This document shows, one piece after another, positions 19,232 to 29,505 of a stretch of DNA of 64,000 nt. How positions within the stretch are numbered: position 1 is the stretch's first letter; each line of letters begins with the position of its first letter. Below the pieces are notes generated by a model. It made no database searches. It saw only the letters and a program-made list of their open reading frames with translations, and was not told where the DNA came from. The stretch lies in the NCBI GenBank assembly GCA_015063285.1, contig SUST01000008.1, positions 18,257 to 82,256 of the forward strand, written 5' to 3'. A program made the translations under genes and the position numbers. Source of the DNA: Thermoplasmata archaeon (lineage in GTDB: Archaea; Thermoplasmatota; Thermoplasmata; Methanomassiliicoccales; Methanomethylophilaceae).

Positions 19232-20670
19232 TCTTTATCCCCCTTTTTCTTGGGTGTGTAAATAAGGTTTACAGCACCGGTACCTAAGGTGACCGGCTGT
19301 CCAACTATGATGTTCTCGGTCACACCCTCAAGGTGGTCGACCTCTCCTACCATAGCTGCGTGCAGAAGGTGCGCGGCGGTGATCTCGAAAGCTGCCCTGG
19401 CGAGAACCGAGGACTTCTTTCCGGACACTCCGTGCCTTCCGATTGCCTTCACATAACCGTCGTTGGTCATGAGATCGGCGACAAGCATGATGTGACGGAT
19501 GTCGACATCAAGACCTGCCTCTCCGAGAGTTCCCATCGCTTCGTGGATGATGGAGTTCCTGGCCGCCTCGATTCCGAGGACGTCCGCAACCTCCAGGATG
19601 CTGTTCGTCATGACGTTCGGTGCATCCACTCCCTCGACTGCGAGGACCTCTTTCAGATTGCTTCCTTCAGTGACGATCTTCCAGTAGCCCTCTGTCTTGG
19701 ACAGAACGGCCCTGGTGATTCCGTCGATACCTTTGATCTTGGCTGTCTTAACGGCATCATACATCGCCTGGAGTTTCTTGTAGGAAGGCTCGTCGGACTG
19801 GATCACGATGTCGTATCCCGACAGCTTGACCATTCCGCGGACTGCCTTCACTTTGTTCAGTCTGTCAACGAGCTCGTCCACCTCGATGTGCCTCTCCTCC
19901 ATCTTACGGATGTTCGGCCTGACGATGAGCGTCATGTTGGTGATGTCCGTGTCGATGGTGGCGACGTCCAGGATGGATGTCATCTCGATGTTAGATGCGA
20001 CGAGACGCGCGACGCTCTCGTCCTGAGCTGCGATTCCTTCGAGAGGGATGTCCATCGAAGGGGTACTGGGGATGCGCCTTGCATCCACGATCTCGATCAG
20101 ACGGGGAAGTCCCTGGGTAACGTTGATGTTAGCGACTCCGGCGTAGTGGAAGGTACGCATGTTCATCTGGGTACCGGGCTCTCCGATAGAGTGGGCCGCC
20201 ATGACTCCGGCGGACTCGTTCTGGTCCATCTTGTGGCGTTGATACATGTCGTAGGCCCTGACGATGAGCTCCCTGCACTTGTCATCGGGTACGTCGTGGC
20301 CCTCGATGCGTGCCGCGATGTCGACGATGATCTTCATGGGGAGTTCGATGCCTTCCTTCTGCATGATCGCCTTGAGCTTCAGCTCGGTCTCGTTGTAGGT
20401 GTAGAACTGTGTGACCTCCTCCATAGGGGTGACCACAGTCTTCTCCTCCTCCTTCTTCTTGGTGGACTTCGCCGAGGTGGTTCCGCTCTTCTTTCCGACC
20501 TTGGACAGGACGGACTTTGCCTCCTCTTCGGTCATTCCGAGCTCCACGAGCTCGGACTCGTCCGCACGGCTGATATCGCTCAGTGTGCTGAACTTCGTGA
20601 GCAGGAGCGTGGCGGATTCCTCGCTGATGTTCCTCTTAAGGAGTGCGTTCATGGTGTCTTTCTTTGCCAT
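19228..20670 (-). CDS. rpoA2: RNA polymerase subunit A'' with an N-terminal helix-hairpin-helix-like extension
   Basis: RpoA'' is the C-terminal half of the largest RNA polymerase subunit and contains the end of the bridge/trigger region ([19 protein letters not shown], then [12 protein letters not shown]). It has 480 residues, while family members are usually near 400. The extra N-terminal portion (residues about 1-90) has a helix-hairpin-helix-like stretch ([20 protein letters not shown]) and a lysine-rich linker before the conserved domain begins near [10 protein letters not shown] start it at ATG 20670 because GGAGGTGA lies 6 nt upstream; a GTG at 20676 directly abuts that site. It is coupled to rpoA1. 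Confidence 0.96.
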   Translation of the reverse strand: MAKKDTMNALLKRNISEESATLLLTKFSTLSDISRADESELVELGMTEEEAKSVLSKVGKKSGTTSAKSTKKKEEEKTVVTPMEEVTQFYTYNETELKLKAIMQKEGIELPMKIIVDIAARIEGHDVPDDKCRELIVRAYDMYQRHKMDQNESAGVMAAHSIGEPGTQMNMRTFHYAGVANINVTQGLPRLIEIVDARRIPSTPSMDIPLEGIAAQDESVARLVASNIEMTSILDVATIDTDITNMTLIVRPNIRKMEERHIEVDELVDRLNKVKAVRGMVKLSGYDIVIQSDEPSYKKLQAMYDAVKTAKIKGIDGITRAVLSKTEGYWKIVTEGSNLKEVLAVEGVDAPNVMTNSILEVADVLGIEAARNSIIHEAMGTLGEAGLDVDIRHIMLVADLMTNDGYVKAIGRHGVSGKKSSVLARAAFEITAAHLLHAAMVGEVDHLEGVTENIIVGQPVTLGTGAVNLIYTPKKKGDKE

Positions 20671-20672
20671 TA

Positions 20673-23489
20673 TCACTCACCTCCTCCGTCGTAGTCGATG
20701 TCAAGGTCGTCCATGTCCTCTCCGTCTCCCTCTTCCTCGATGTATTCCATCTCGTCCTTCTCGAGGGATCCGTAGTCTCCGCCGACGTCCTTCTCGTTGT
20801 CCTGGATGAAGTCCTCGGCCGCGTCGCCAAACACCTCGAAGAACAGGTCGTCGAGGTCGATTGCCTTACCCCTGACGGTCTTGGCGGGATCGACTCCGTC
20901 CTCTCCGTACTTGAACTGGACGACGGTTCCCACGGTGTTCCTTACGGTTCCGTCGGATGTCAGCTTGAGGTCCTCCAGAGCGGAGACGAGCCTCCTCTGC
21001 ATGTATCCTGACCTGGAAGTACGGACAGCGGTATCGACCAGTCCCTCTCTTCCTCCCATTGCGTGGAAGAAGAACTCGGTGGGCGTGAGTCCGGACTTGT
21101 ATGAGTTGGAGCAGAATCCCCTGGCGTATGCCCCGAGGTCTCCCTTCTCGAAGTGGGAGAGCGTCCTGTTCCAATATCCTCTGGACAGCCTCTCTCCACG
21201 AACGGACTGCTGACCAACACAACCGGCCATCTGTGACAGGTTAAGCATCGATCCACGGGCTCCGGCCTTCGCCATGATGACAGCGGGGTTGTCCATTCCC
21301 AGGTATTTTCCTGCGATGTCTCCTGCCTCATCACGGGCCTCTCCCAGCTCCTTCATGACGCTGACCTCGAGGGTCTCCCTGAGAGAACGTCCGGGCATCT
21401 GCTGGAGGGTTCCGGAACGGTATGAGTCCACCAGAGCAGTCACCTTGTCGATGTGCTCGTTGGTGTTGTTGCTGATCTGGAGGAGTGCCTCCTGAGGGAT
21501 ATCCTCGTCGCTGATACCGGTACTGAATCCGTGGTTCATCAGTGCACCGAGGGCGAGCCTGGTGACCTGGTTGATGAACTGGGCGGCCCTATCAGATCCG
21601 TAGTCACGTGCGATACGATCGAGGATCTTACCCTTGCTGTTTCCGATTGCCTTGACGTCGATGGTTCCGCAGATCAGCTGACCGTCGCGGATGATGACGT
21701 ATCCGTCGTTGGGGCAGTTTCCTTTCTTGCACTCTGCACGGTTGTTGCAGTTGCAGATGTTCGCCCTGAAGCTTGTGTTGAATCCTTTGGGAAGGATTGT
21801 CGAGAACAGCTGCCTTCCAGTCCAGTACTTCTCTCCCGTCTCCTCGTCGATGAAGGGTTCGGGCATGGGGACATCGTCCAGTTTGAACATGATGTTCGCC
21901 GCCTCCTCCGCGTTGAAGCGGGGGTTGAAGTGTGTGAGGAAGTAAGCTCCCGTGATGTGGTCGTGGATCGCACCGATGATAGGTCCTCCGTACCTGGGGG
22001 ACAGGATGTTCTCCTGGACCTGCATGATGATACGTGCCTCTGCACGTGCCTCATCGGACTGCAGTACGTGGAGGTTCATCTCGTCTCCGTCGAAGTCTGC
22101 GTTGTAGGGAGGACAATCGCACAGGTTGAACCTGAATGTCTTTCCCTCCATGACCTTGACGCGGTGCGCCATCATGGACATCCTGTGCAGCGAAGGCTGC
22201 CTGTTGAACAGGACGACATCTCCGTCTACGAGCTGTCTCTCGACGGTGTATCCGATGTCGAGACCCTCGGCGACCTCCTCGGCGTTCCTCTCGGTGATCC
22301 TGATCTTCCTTCCGTCGGAACGGATGACGTAGTTCGCTCCGGGGACGTAGGGGAAGTCCAGCTTATCCGCCATGGGACCGCGCCTGACGATCTCCCTGAC
22401 CTTCTCGATGTTGTACTGGTTCACGCGGAGGGGAACGGTGAGTTCCCTTGCTGCGAACGTAGGTACTCCAACATCGTTGATGGAGAGCAGCGGATCGGGC
22501 GAGATGACGGTACGGGCGGAGAAGTTGACACGCTTACCGGAAAGGTTGGATCTGAAACGACCCTCCTTACCCTTAAGCCTCTGCTCGAGCGTCTTGAGGG
22601 GACGTCCGGACCTGTGCCTCGCGGGCGGGATACCGGATGTCTGGTTGTCAAAGTATGTGGTGACGTGGTACTGGAGAAGCTCCCACAGATCCTCAACGAT
22701 CAGCTGGGGTGCTCCTGCATCACGGTTCTCTCTGAGCCTCTGGTTGATCCTGAGGACATCGACCAGCTTGTGGGTCAGGTCATCCTCGGACTTGTCTCCT
22801 GCCTCGAGTGTGATCGAGGGCCTGACGGAGACAGGGGGCACTGCGAGGACTGTAAGGACCATCCACTCCGGCCTGCAGGTCTCGGGGTCGATTCCCAGGG
22901 CCCTGAGATCCTCATCGGGGATCCTCTCGAGCCTCTCGCGGACCTCTTTGGGTGTGAGCTTGTGGTTGTCCTCGACCTCCCTGAATGTTGTGGGCTTGTC
23001 GAGCTTGATCTTGATCTGCGTCTCGTTACAGTAGGGGCAGACGGCCTTTCCGGATGCATCCTTGGCGGTGTCCTTCGTGAAGAGCTTCTTCTCGATGGTT
23101 CCTCCTCCGAGCTCCTCCATCTTCTCCATGCTGTCCATGCGGTCCTTGATCTGTTCGGGGGACAGCATGAGCCTGCCGCACTTGCAGCAGGTGGATTCCA
23201 GCAGCATCTTGATGTCCTTGATGAATCCGACGTGGATGACGGGCAGTGCGAGCTCGATGTGTCCGAAGTGTCCGGGACACTCGTCGACCTTGCATCCGCA
23301 GGTCTTACAGCGGATTCCGGGCTCGATGACTCCCATATGGGGGTCCATGAGTCCACCGGGGTAGGGATAGCCCTCGTCGTTGTACGTGTCGGGCGTGATG
23401 ACCTTGATGGCGGACATCTTCCTGATCTCCTCGGGGGAGAGACAGGAGAACTTGATCGATCCGATCCTCTTCGTGATTCCGTATGTCAT
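20673..23489 (-). CDS. rpoA1: RNA polymerase subunit A'
   Basis: RpoA' is the N-terminal part of the largest subunit and holds the catalytic Mg-binding loop [12 protein letters not shown]. The zinc site [18 protein letters not shown] is near the N-terminus. A long acidic C-terminal tail (from about residue 900) precedes the split to A''. The length of 938 residues is slightly above the usual archaeal A'. It overlaps rpoB by 4 nt upstream, and its TGA lies 3 nt before the preferred rpoA2 start. Confidence 0.98.
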   Translation of the reverse strand: MTYGITKRIGSIKFSCLSPEEIRKMSAIKVITPDTYNDEGYPYPGGLMDPHMGVIEPGIRCKTCGCKVDECPGHFGHIELALPVIHVGFIKDIKMLLESTCCKCGRLMLSPEQIKDRMDSMEKMEELGGGTIEKKLFTKDTAKDASGKAVCPYCNETQIKIKLDKPTTFREVEDNHKLTPKEVRERLERIPDEDLRALGIDPETCRPEWMVLTVLAVPPVSVRPSITLEAGDKSEDDLTHKLVDVLRINQRLRENRDAGAPQLIVEDLWELLQYHVTTYFDNQTSGIPPARHRSGRPLKTLEQRLKGKEGRFRSNLSGKRVNFSARTVISPDPLLSINDVGVPTFAARELTVPLRVNQYNIEKVREIVRRGPMADKLDFPYVPGANYVIRSDGRKIRITERNAEEVAEGLDIGYTVERQLVDGDVVLFNRQPSLHRMSMMAHRVKVMEGKTFRFNLCDCPPYNADFDGDEMNLHVLQSDEARAEARIIMQVQENILSPRYGGPIIGAIHDHITGAYFLTHFNPRFNAEEAANIMFKLDDVPMPEPFIDEETGEKYWTGRQLFSTILPKGFNTSFRANICNCNNRAECKKGNCPNDGYVIIRDGQLICGTIDVKAIGNSKGKILDRIARDYGSDRAAQFINQVTRLALGALMNHGFSTGISDEDIPQEALLQISNNTNEHIDKVTALVDSYRSGTLQQMPGRSLRETLEVSVMKELGEARDEAGDIAGKYLGMDNPAVIMAKAGARGSMLNLSQMAGCVGQQSVRGERLSRGYWNRTLSHFEKGDLGAYARGFCSNSYKSGLTPTEFFFHAMGGREGLVDTAVRTSRSGYMQRRLVSALEDLKLTSDGTVRNTVGTVVQFKYGEDGVDPAKTVRGKAIDLDDLFFEVFGDAAEDFIQDNEKDVGGDYGSLEKDEMEYIEEEGDGEDMDDLDIDYDGGGE

Positions 23490-26400
23490 TTCAAATCCTC
23501 CAGCTGAAGCCTCATGGCTACACCAAGGGACAGAAGCTCATCCATCAGCAGCTTGAAAGCGTAGGATGTCTGAACCTGGTAGATGTTTGTATTATTCTTA
23601 CAGACAGGACAGTAAAGGGATCCATGCCTGTCCATGATTGCGATGTGTCCGCAGGACGGGTTGCCGCAGATCCACTGCTGTGTTCCATCCGACTCGTCGA
23701 GGAGACGGTCCTTGATGACCATGGATACTCCGTGACCGATCAGACAGTCACGCTCCATCTCTCCGAACCTGAGACCTCCCTGCCTGGAACGACCCTCGGT
23801 AGGCTGCCTGGTAAGGATCTGGACGGGTCCTCTGGACCTGACGTGCATCTTTCCGCTGACCATGTGGTGCAGCTTCTCGTAGAAGATGACTCCGGTGTAT
23901 ACCTCTGCCTGAATCATCTTTCCGGTCCTTCCGTCGTACATGATCTCCTTTCCGGTGTTCTTGAATCCGTTCCTGACGAGACCGTCACGGATGGACTCCT
24001 CGTTCTCTCCGGAGAACGCTGTACCGTCGATGGTGCGTCCCTCCATCGATCCGACCTTACCTGCGATCATCTCGAGGACGTGTCCGATGGTCATACGGGA
24101 CGGGATACCGTGGGGGTTGACGACCAGATCGGGTGTCACTCCGTCCGCGGTGAAAGGCATGTCGCACTGGTCGACGAGCCTTCCGACGACTCCCTTCTGT
24201 CCGAACCTCGAACAGAACTTGTCACCGAGTTCGGGGATCCTCTGGTCCCTGACCTTGACGCGGACGAGCTTGCGTCCGTCGAGGTCCTCTGTGATCATGA
24301 CTGAATCGACGTATCCGCTCTCTCCGTGCCTGACGGTGACGGATGTCTCCCTCCTCTTCTGAGGTGTGAGGAAATCGGTGTCCTCCTCGTTGAACCTGGG
24401 AGGCGATGTCTTTCCGACGAGTACGTCGGAGCTTCCGACCTGGGATCCGGGAAGGATCAGACCGTCGTCGCCGAGCATGGAGTACTTGTCCTCCTCACGG
24501 GCTCCGGTGACGTCGGGCTGGGGGATCTCGAACGCATCCTCGGTTCCTCCGGGGTAGCGGTGCTCCTCAGCGGAGTAGGACCTGAGGAAGGTGGATCTTC
24601 CGAGACCTCTCTGCACGGAGCTCTTGTTCATGACGAGCGCATCCTCGATGTTGTATCCGTGGTATGAGAGGACAGCGATACAGAAGTTCTGTCCTGCGGG
24701 CCTGTGCTCGTAGTGCATATAGTTCATGGTCTGCGTCTGGACCATGGGCACCTGCGGGTAGTGCATCAGGTGTCCCCTGGTGTCGGGCCTGATCCTGTAG
24801 TTGGAACAGGAGATTCCCAGAGCCTGCTTACCCATTGCTGCACCCATTGTGATACGGGGTGCGGAGTTGTGCTCGGGATAGGGAACGATACCGCATCCGA
24901 CTCCGATGATGATCATCGGGTCGACCTCCATGTGGGTGTACTTGGGGTCGAGCTTGCTGGGCACTGTGAACTCGTTGTCGCACCATCTGCACTTCAGGAC
25001 CGCATCCTCATCCTTTCCGGGGTTGGTCCAGTCTGCGTCGGTGACAGAGAGCGCATGACCGCAGCAGGGGCACCTGGAAGGCACGTCGTAGGGGTCGACG
25101 AGGACAAGTGCGTCCTCCTCTTCCTCTGCATCGATCCACTCGATGATTCCCTCGCGGAACAGGTCGTTCCACCTGATCTTCTCCTCGCGGATTCCCTCGA
25201 TGTGTTTCCTTGTAAGTGCCAGCCTTCCGTTCTTGACGATGAGGAGAGGCCTTCTGAGACGTCCCTCATCACAGTTGATTATGACCTCGTTGGTCTCCTG
25301 ATCGAAACGGACATTGATCTGTCCGGAGATCAGACCGCATCTCCTGCGCTCCCTGATCTCGTTGACCAGCTTCTTGGCGTCCTCGTGAACTCCGACAAGG
25401 TCTCCGTTGACGTATACACGGGTCTCGTCGGATGTCTTGACTGTCTTGATTCCCAGCTCCCTGAGCATCCACCTGATGTCCATCTCGGGGATTCCCTCCG
25501 AGATCTCGATGATCAAGGCGGCGTTCTTCACCAGACCGCAGTTCTGTCCTTCAGGTGTCTCCGAGGGGCAGAGTCTTCCCCACTGTGTGGGGTGCAGGTC
25601 ACGGGCCTCGAAGTGAGGCTGACTCCTGGTCAGGGACGATGTCACCCTCCTGAGGTGAGACATAGCGGACAGGTTGGATGTCCTGTCGAGAAGCTGCGAT
25701 ACTCCTGCACGTCCGCCGACCCAGTTTCCTGTGGCGAGAGCGTGGATGAGCTTGTGTGTGAGCAGCTCGGTCCTGATGGAGGAACGGATGGTGTTGATGT
25801 CGAACTTCTCGTTCCTCTTCCTTCCCCAGCTCCTCTCGAGCTGGTATTTCAGGTCCTTCATGAGGCTGCTGAAGCTTGTCCTGAAGAGATCCTCCATGAG
25901 GTCTCCGGAGAGCTTGAGCCTCTTGTTTGCGTAGTGGTCCTTGTCGTCCTCCTTCCTCTTCTCGAGGGAAAGTTCGAGGACGGAACGTGCTACGCGGCCG
26001 AGGAAGATTGCTTTCTTCTTCCTGTCTTCGATTGAGTCTCCCAGGTGGGGGAGCAGTGAACGGTCGAGGATGGACTCAACCTTTTTGGTCCTGTATTCCT
26101 TCGCCTGACCGGCAGCGAAGTTCCTCTCAAGGAACAGGATCGCGTCCTCGGTTGTGTGGAATCCGTTGGGCGCGTATGTCTTCTTATCATAAGCGGTCTC
26201 GATGTTGGCGTACACGGTGTTTGCCATGAGCTCATCGGAGACGATGGTCTCGTAGATCTCCTGATCTGATTCCATTCCGAGCGCCTTCATCAGTGCGATG
26301 AGGGGGATGGAACCGGAGACAGCGGGAACGGAAACGGAAAGCATTCCGTCCTTCTTCTTCTCCACGAGGGTCAATGCGCGGTAACCGTCCTTCTGTGAGA

Positions 26401-27106
26401 AGACCTTGGCAACTTCGACTGCCGCGCCGTATTTCTCATTGTACTCGACCATTACTCTGTTGGGTGCGAGATCCTCCAGCGTGATGAGTACCCTCTCGGT
26501 ACCTCCTACGATGAAGTATCCTCCGGGCTCCCTGGGGTCCTCTTTCTCCATGACGAGCTCCTGCTCGTACTCCTCGGGGGTGAGAGAGCGCTCAAGGTGG
26601 TGCTCCAGGTTCTCCTTGTAAAGGCTGCATCCCTTGGATTTGACCATGATGGGCAGGTCTCCGACCCAAAGCCATCCGGATCCCTCGGGGGAGTCGATCT
26701 CCTGTCCGTCCTCGAAGATCTCAAAGAACACTTCGACACGGGATGCGTAGTTGAACTTTCTGAGCCTGGCCTCCATGGGGGTAGTCCAGTGCTCGCAACC
26801 GTTTGCCTCTTTTACGTAGGGCTCGCCGACACGGATGGTGGGCCTTGCGTTGACGTCGATGTGGCCGTCCTCATCCCTGGTCCTTCCGATACGGATCTCG
26901 AGGTTCCTTCCGCCGGTCCTCTCGGGGTCCAGCTTGATGACTCCGCGGGTAGCGTCGTCTGTGGGGACCCTGATGTCGTCGACGATCCTCTGCATCCTGC
27001 TGTTGGGGTTGTCCTCGGTCGCGAGGAAATCGTTGAAGGACGAGAGGTGGTGGTTCACAATGTTGTGTTCCGAGAAGTAGAGTTGTACTAGATCCCTCAT
27101 CTTCAT
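23486..27106 (-). CDS. rpoB: RNA polymerase subunit B, unsplit
   Basis: This is a complete second-largest RNA polymerase subunit of 1206 residues. Conserved segments include HPTQWGRLCPSETPEGQNCG, the hybrid-binding GQNFCIAVLSYHGYNIEDA, and the C-terminal zinc site (CGNPSCGH and CPVCKNN). In most class I and II methanogens this gene is split into rpoB'' and rpoB', whereas it is intact in Thermoplasmata, so its intactness supports that lineage. It overlaps rpoH and rpoA1 by 4 nt each. Confidence 0.98.
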   Translation of the reverse strand: MKMRDLVQLYFSEHNIVNHHLSSFNDFLATEDNPNSRMQRIVDDIRVPTDDATRGVIKLDPERTGGRNLEIRIGRTRDEDGHIDVNARPTIRVGEPYVKEANGCEHWTTPMEARLRKFNYASRVEVFFEIFEDGQEIDSPEGSGWLWVGDLPIMVKSKGCSLYKENLEHHLERSLTPEEYEQELVMEKEDPREPGGYFIVGGTERVLITLEDLAPNRVMVEYNEKYGAAVEVAKVFSQKDGYRALTLVEKKKDGMLSVSVPAVSGSIPLIALMKALGMESDQEIYETIVSDELMANTVYANIETAYDKKTYAPNGFHTTEDAILFLERNFAAGQAKEYRTKKVESILDRSLLPHLGDSIEDRKKKAIFLGRVARSVLELSLEKRKEDDKDHYANKRLKLSGDLMEDLFRTSFSSLMKDLKYQLERSWGRKRNEKFDINTIRSSIRTELLTHKLIHALATGNWVGGRAGVSQLLDRTSNLSAMSHLRRVTSSLTRSQPHFEARDLHPTQWGRLCPSETPEGQNCGLVKNAALIIEISEGIPEMDIRWMLRELGIKTVKTSDETRVYVNGDLVGVHEDAKKLVNEIRERRRCGLISGQINVRFDQETNEVIINCDEGRLRRPLLIVKNGRLALTRKHIEGIREEKIRWNDLFREGIIEWIDAEEEEDALVLVDPYDVPSRCPCCGHALSVTDADWTNPGKDEDAVLKCRWCDNEFTVPSKLDPKYTHMEVDPMIIIGVGCGIVPYPEHNSAPRITMGAAMGKQALGISCSNYRIRPDTRGHLMHYPQVPMVQTQTMNYMHYEHRPAGQNFCIAVLSYHGYNIEDALVMNKSSVQRGLGRSTFLRSYSAEEHRYPGGTEDAFEIPQPDVTGAREEDKYSMLGDDGLILPGSQVGSSDVLVGKTSPPRFNEEDTDFLTPQKRRETSVTVRHGESGYVDSVMITEDLDGRKLVRVKVRDQRIPELGDKFCSRFGQKGVVGRLVDQCDMPFTADGVTPDLVVNPHGIPSRMTIGHVLEMIAGKVGSMEGRTIDGTAFSGENEESIRDGLVRNGFKNTGKEIMYDGRTGKMIQAEVYTGVIFYEKLHHMVSGKMHVRSRGPVQILTRQPTEGRSRQGGLRFGEMERDCLIGHGVSMVIKDRLLDESDGTQQWICGNPSCGHIAIMDRHGSLYCPVCKNNTNIYQVQTSYAFKLLMDELLSLGVAMRLQLEDLK

Positions 27107-27369
27107 CCCCTCGTTACGAGCCTATACGCCACGAACTCCTGGGCGGTCTTGCTCTTCCTTACGATCTTTATGACGCGGCCCTCCTCGATGGGTCCGTGGA
27201 TACTCTCCAGGACTTTGACTCCGGGGTCGCTTTTTCTTATCTTGGGAAGCTGCTCAAGTTTGATTCCCTTCCTATCGAGAACCGCTTGTGCCTCCTCTTC
27301 GGACAAGAGGTGATGCTCAGGCACTAGGCAGTGCGTGAGTACATTGAACGAGATGTTTTCTGTTGCCAA
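27103..27369 (-). CDS. rpoH: RNA polymerase subunit H
   Basis: The 88-residue protein is archaeal RpoH (Rpb5 C-terminal domain homologue), seen from NVLTHCLVPEHHLLSEEEA, the LPKIRKSDP core and the R-x-V end (FVAYRLVTRG). It starts the rpoH-rpoB-rpoA1-rpoA2 operon. The start codon is TTG at 27369, supported by AGGTG six nt upstream; no ATG fits the conserved start. Confidence 0.95.
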   Translation of the reverse strand: MATENISFNVLTHCLVPEHHLLSEEEAQAVLDRKGIKLEQLPKIRKSDPGVKVLESIHGPIEEGRVIKIVRKSKTAQEFVAYRLVTRG

Positions 27370-27485
27370 GTTTTCACCTACTTTTGTTCCAGACCGGTCA
27401 TCTGGCGAAGACGTTTGATTTTGAGAAAAAGTGTGTGCCTTTCCTCATACTTGATCTGCCGTCGATCTCTCATGAAGTCCATTGG

Positions 27486-27559
27486 CGGGCCTGAAGGGAT
27501 TCGAACCCTTGACAGCCTGATTAAAAGTCAGGTACTCTACCTAGCTGAGCTACAGGCCC
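27486..27559 (-). tRNA. tRNA-Lys (UUU)
   Basis: The minus strand folds as a complete tRNA: acceptor GGGCCTG/CAGGCCC, D arm with AGCTCAGCTAGGT, anticodon loop CTTTTAA (anticodon UUU at 27525-27523), T loop GGTTCGAATCC, and discriminator G. CCA follows directly in the genome (to 27483). It lies about 115 bp upstream of rpoH on the same strand. Its 3' end has the same CCTTCAGGCCCGCCA as the tRNA-Lys(CUU) used as an integration site, but no insert is seen here. Confidence 0.96.
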
Positions 27560-27664
27560 TTATGGATAGCTTTCAAGCTTGTAATTCGGGTGCAATAGAT
27601 GGTATTATTAAAAGGTTGCTCCCCCTATAAGGCGCGTATAATACAATATAGGGGAGAAAAGAGT

Positions 27665-27684
27665 GAGGTTTATGATAAAACCTC
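27665..27684 (-). terminator. Terminator of the marR-ABC operon
   Basis: GAGGTTT and AAACCTC form a 7-bp stem just after the stop of the ABC gene at 27691. On the minus strand it is followed by ACTCTTTTC. A further inverted repeat (CTCCCC...GGGGAG, 27618-27656) lies beyond and may also contribute. Confidence 0.5.
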
Positions 27685-27690
27685 CGTTTT

Positions 27691-29505
27691 TCAGTCCATC
27701 TCGGTCTCCTCGAACTGACTGTCGTACAGGTCCTGATAGAATCCGCCCTTCGCGAGCAGCTCCTCGTGCGTACCCTGCTCGATGATACTGCCGTTTCTCA
27801 TCACGATGATGAGGTCGGCATCCTTGATGGTCGACAGCCTGTGGGCGATCACGAAGGATGTCCTGTTATGTGCCAGATCATCCATTGCCTTCTGGATTAT
27901 CAGCTCCGTTCTGGTGTCCACAGAACTCGTTGCTTCGTCCAAAATGAGCATAGGGGAGGTGTCCAACATCGCACGGGCGATGGTCAGCTGCTGCCTCTGG
28001 CCGGCGGACAGGGTATCGTTATCCTCAAGGACAGTATCGTATCCGTCAGGAAGGGACATGATGAAGTGATGGATCCCCACCGCCTTGCAGACCTCCTCCA
28101 GCTTCTCGTCTGAGATGTCTTCTTTGTTGTAGACCAGATTCTCTTTGATGGTCCCCTCGAACAGCCAAGTGTCCTGGAGGACCATGCAGAACTGCTCATG
28201 TACGTTCTCCCTGGTGAGGTCCTTGATGGACACGCCGTCTATGAGTATGTCCCCGCTCCAGACCTCGTAGAACCTCATCAGCAGATTGACCATGGTCGTC
28301 TTCCCCGCACCGGTGGGCCCGACGATCGCGACCTTCTGACCCGGTTGGATGTCAGCGGAGAACCCGTGGATGATCTCCATATCGGGATTGTATCCGAAAT
28401 GTACGTCCCTGAACTCGACGTGACCTTTGGCCTCTATCCTCTGGACCTTGTCCGACTCGTCCTCGAACTCCTCCTCGTCGAGGAATCCGAAGATCCTCTC
28501 GGCCGCGGCCGCCACGGACTGCATTACGGTAAGACCCTGCGACATCTGCTGCAGAGGGTTGGTGAATAGCCTGATGTAGATCATGAATGCGACGATGACC
28601 CCTATGGTGATCTCTCCGTCGAGGACCATCATCGCTCCGACGATACAGACCATGACGTATCCGAAGTTCCCGATGAAGCCCATCAGGGGCATCATGGTCC
28701 CTGCCATGAACATGGCCATGAAACCGCTGTGCTGAAGGTTGCTGTTGATGTCATCGAACTCCTTCTTGGCCCTCTTGTCGCCGTTGTAGGACTTGACGAT
28801 GCTGTGGTTGTTGTACGTCTCGGTGATGTGGCCGTTCATGGCCCCCAGATAGTTCTGCTGGGCCTCGAAGTACTTCTGCGACCTGGACATGATCAGGGCC
28901 ATCAGTATGAATCCGATGATGGTCGAACCGACTGCGACACCGGCCATGGTCAGGTTGGTGTACATCATCATGATCAGGGACCCTAGAAACTGCGTGATGG
29001 CCACGATCATGGTGCTCACGGAACGGTTCGTATCCTGTCCTAGCGAATCCGCATCGTTGGTCACACGGCTCATCAGGTCCCCTGATTTGGCGCTGTCGAA
29101 GTACTTCAGCTGGATGCGGTCAATCTTCGCAGAGATGTCATTACGGAGGTTACCCGCGGTCCTCTGGGCGATGGTGGCCATAATCAGTCCCTGCACCAAC
29201 GATATGACGGCGCTGCTTCCGTACAGAATCAGCAGCCAGACGGCAATAGACACTATCGCATCCATGTCTATGTCGCCGCTGAAGAGCCCATCCTTGATCA
29301 GGTCGGTCATGTCGCTGAGCATGTTCGGACCCAACAGGGTGAGCACTGTACCGACTATGGCGAAGATCACCGCGATGATGAACAGGGGCTTGTACTTACC
29401 CATGTACTGGAAGAGTCTGGCCCATGCCTGTTTGAAGTTCTTGGGCTTCTCCGTGGGCATACCAGGAGCATTCCTAGGTCCTCTCCTTCTCTCGGGCGGA
29501 CTCAT
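27691..29505 (-). CDS. ABC exporter half-transporter, catalytically complete ATPase site
   Basis: The 604-residue protein fuses six membrane helices to a nucleotide-binding domain, the layout of type IV exporters. Walker A is GPTGAGKT near residue 395, the signature is LSAGQRQQ, and Walker B is LILDEATSS with the catalytic glutamate. It overlaps the upstream half-transporter gene (ATGA), so the pair probably forms a heterodimer in which this subunit supplies the intact catalytic site. The MarR gene at the head of the operon suggests drug or small-molecule efflux. Confidence 0.93.
   Translation of the reverse strand: MSPPERRRGPRNAPGMPTEKPKNFKQAWARLFQYMGKYKPLFIIAVIFAIVGTVLTLLGPNMLSDMTDLIKDGLFSGDIDMDAIVSIAVWLLILYGSSAVISLVQGLIMATIAQRTAGNLRNDISAKIDRIQLKYFDSAKSGDLMSRVTNDADSLGQDTNRSVSTMIVAITQFLGSLIMMMYTNLTMAGVAVGSTIIGFILMALIMSRSQKYFEAQQNYLGAMNGHITETYNNHSIVKSYNGDKRAKKEFDDINSNLQHSGFMAMFMAGTMMPLMGFIGNFGYVMVCIVGAMMVLDGEITIGVIVAFMIYIRLFTNPLQQMSQGLTVMQSVAAAAERIFGFLDEEEFEDESDKVQRIEAKGHVEFRDVHFGYNPDMEIIHGFSADIQPGQKVAIVGPTGAGKTTMVNLLMRFYEVWSGDILIDGVSIKDLTRENVHEQFCMVLQDTWLFEGTIKENLVYNKEDISDEKLEEVCKAVGIHHFIMSLPDGYDTVLEDNDTLSAGQRQQLTIARAMLDTSPMLILDEATSSVDTRTELIIQKAMDDLAHNRTSFVIAHRLSTIKDADLIIVMRNGSIIEQGTHEELLAKGGFYQDLYDSQFEETEMD

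Noticed and set aside
21453..23507. Long open frame of 684 codons on the plus strand opposite rpoA1
   Set aside because: It is fully antisense to conserved rpoA1 codons, has low-complexity valine/aspartate-rich composition and no family-like motif. Such frames arise from codon bias in the GC-rich third positions.
24704..26035. 443-codon plus-strand frame opposite rpoB
   Set aside because: It is a shadow of rpoB with the same biased composition, and no promoter or ribosome-binding site was seen.
27378..27482. Possible 34-codon minus-strand ORF (MDFMRDRRQIKYEE...) between tRNA-Lys(UUU) and rpoH
   Set aside because: It starts directly at the tRNA CCA end, ends in TAG, which is avoided here, and has no homologue to compare. 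It may simply be the rpoH leader.
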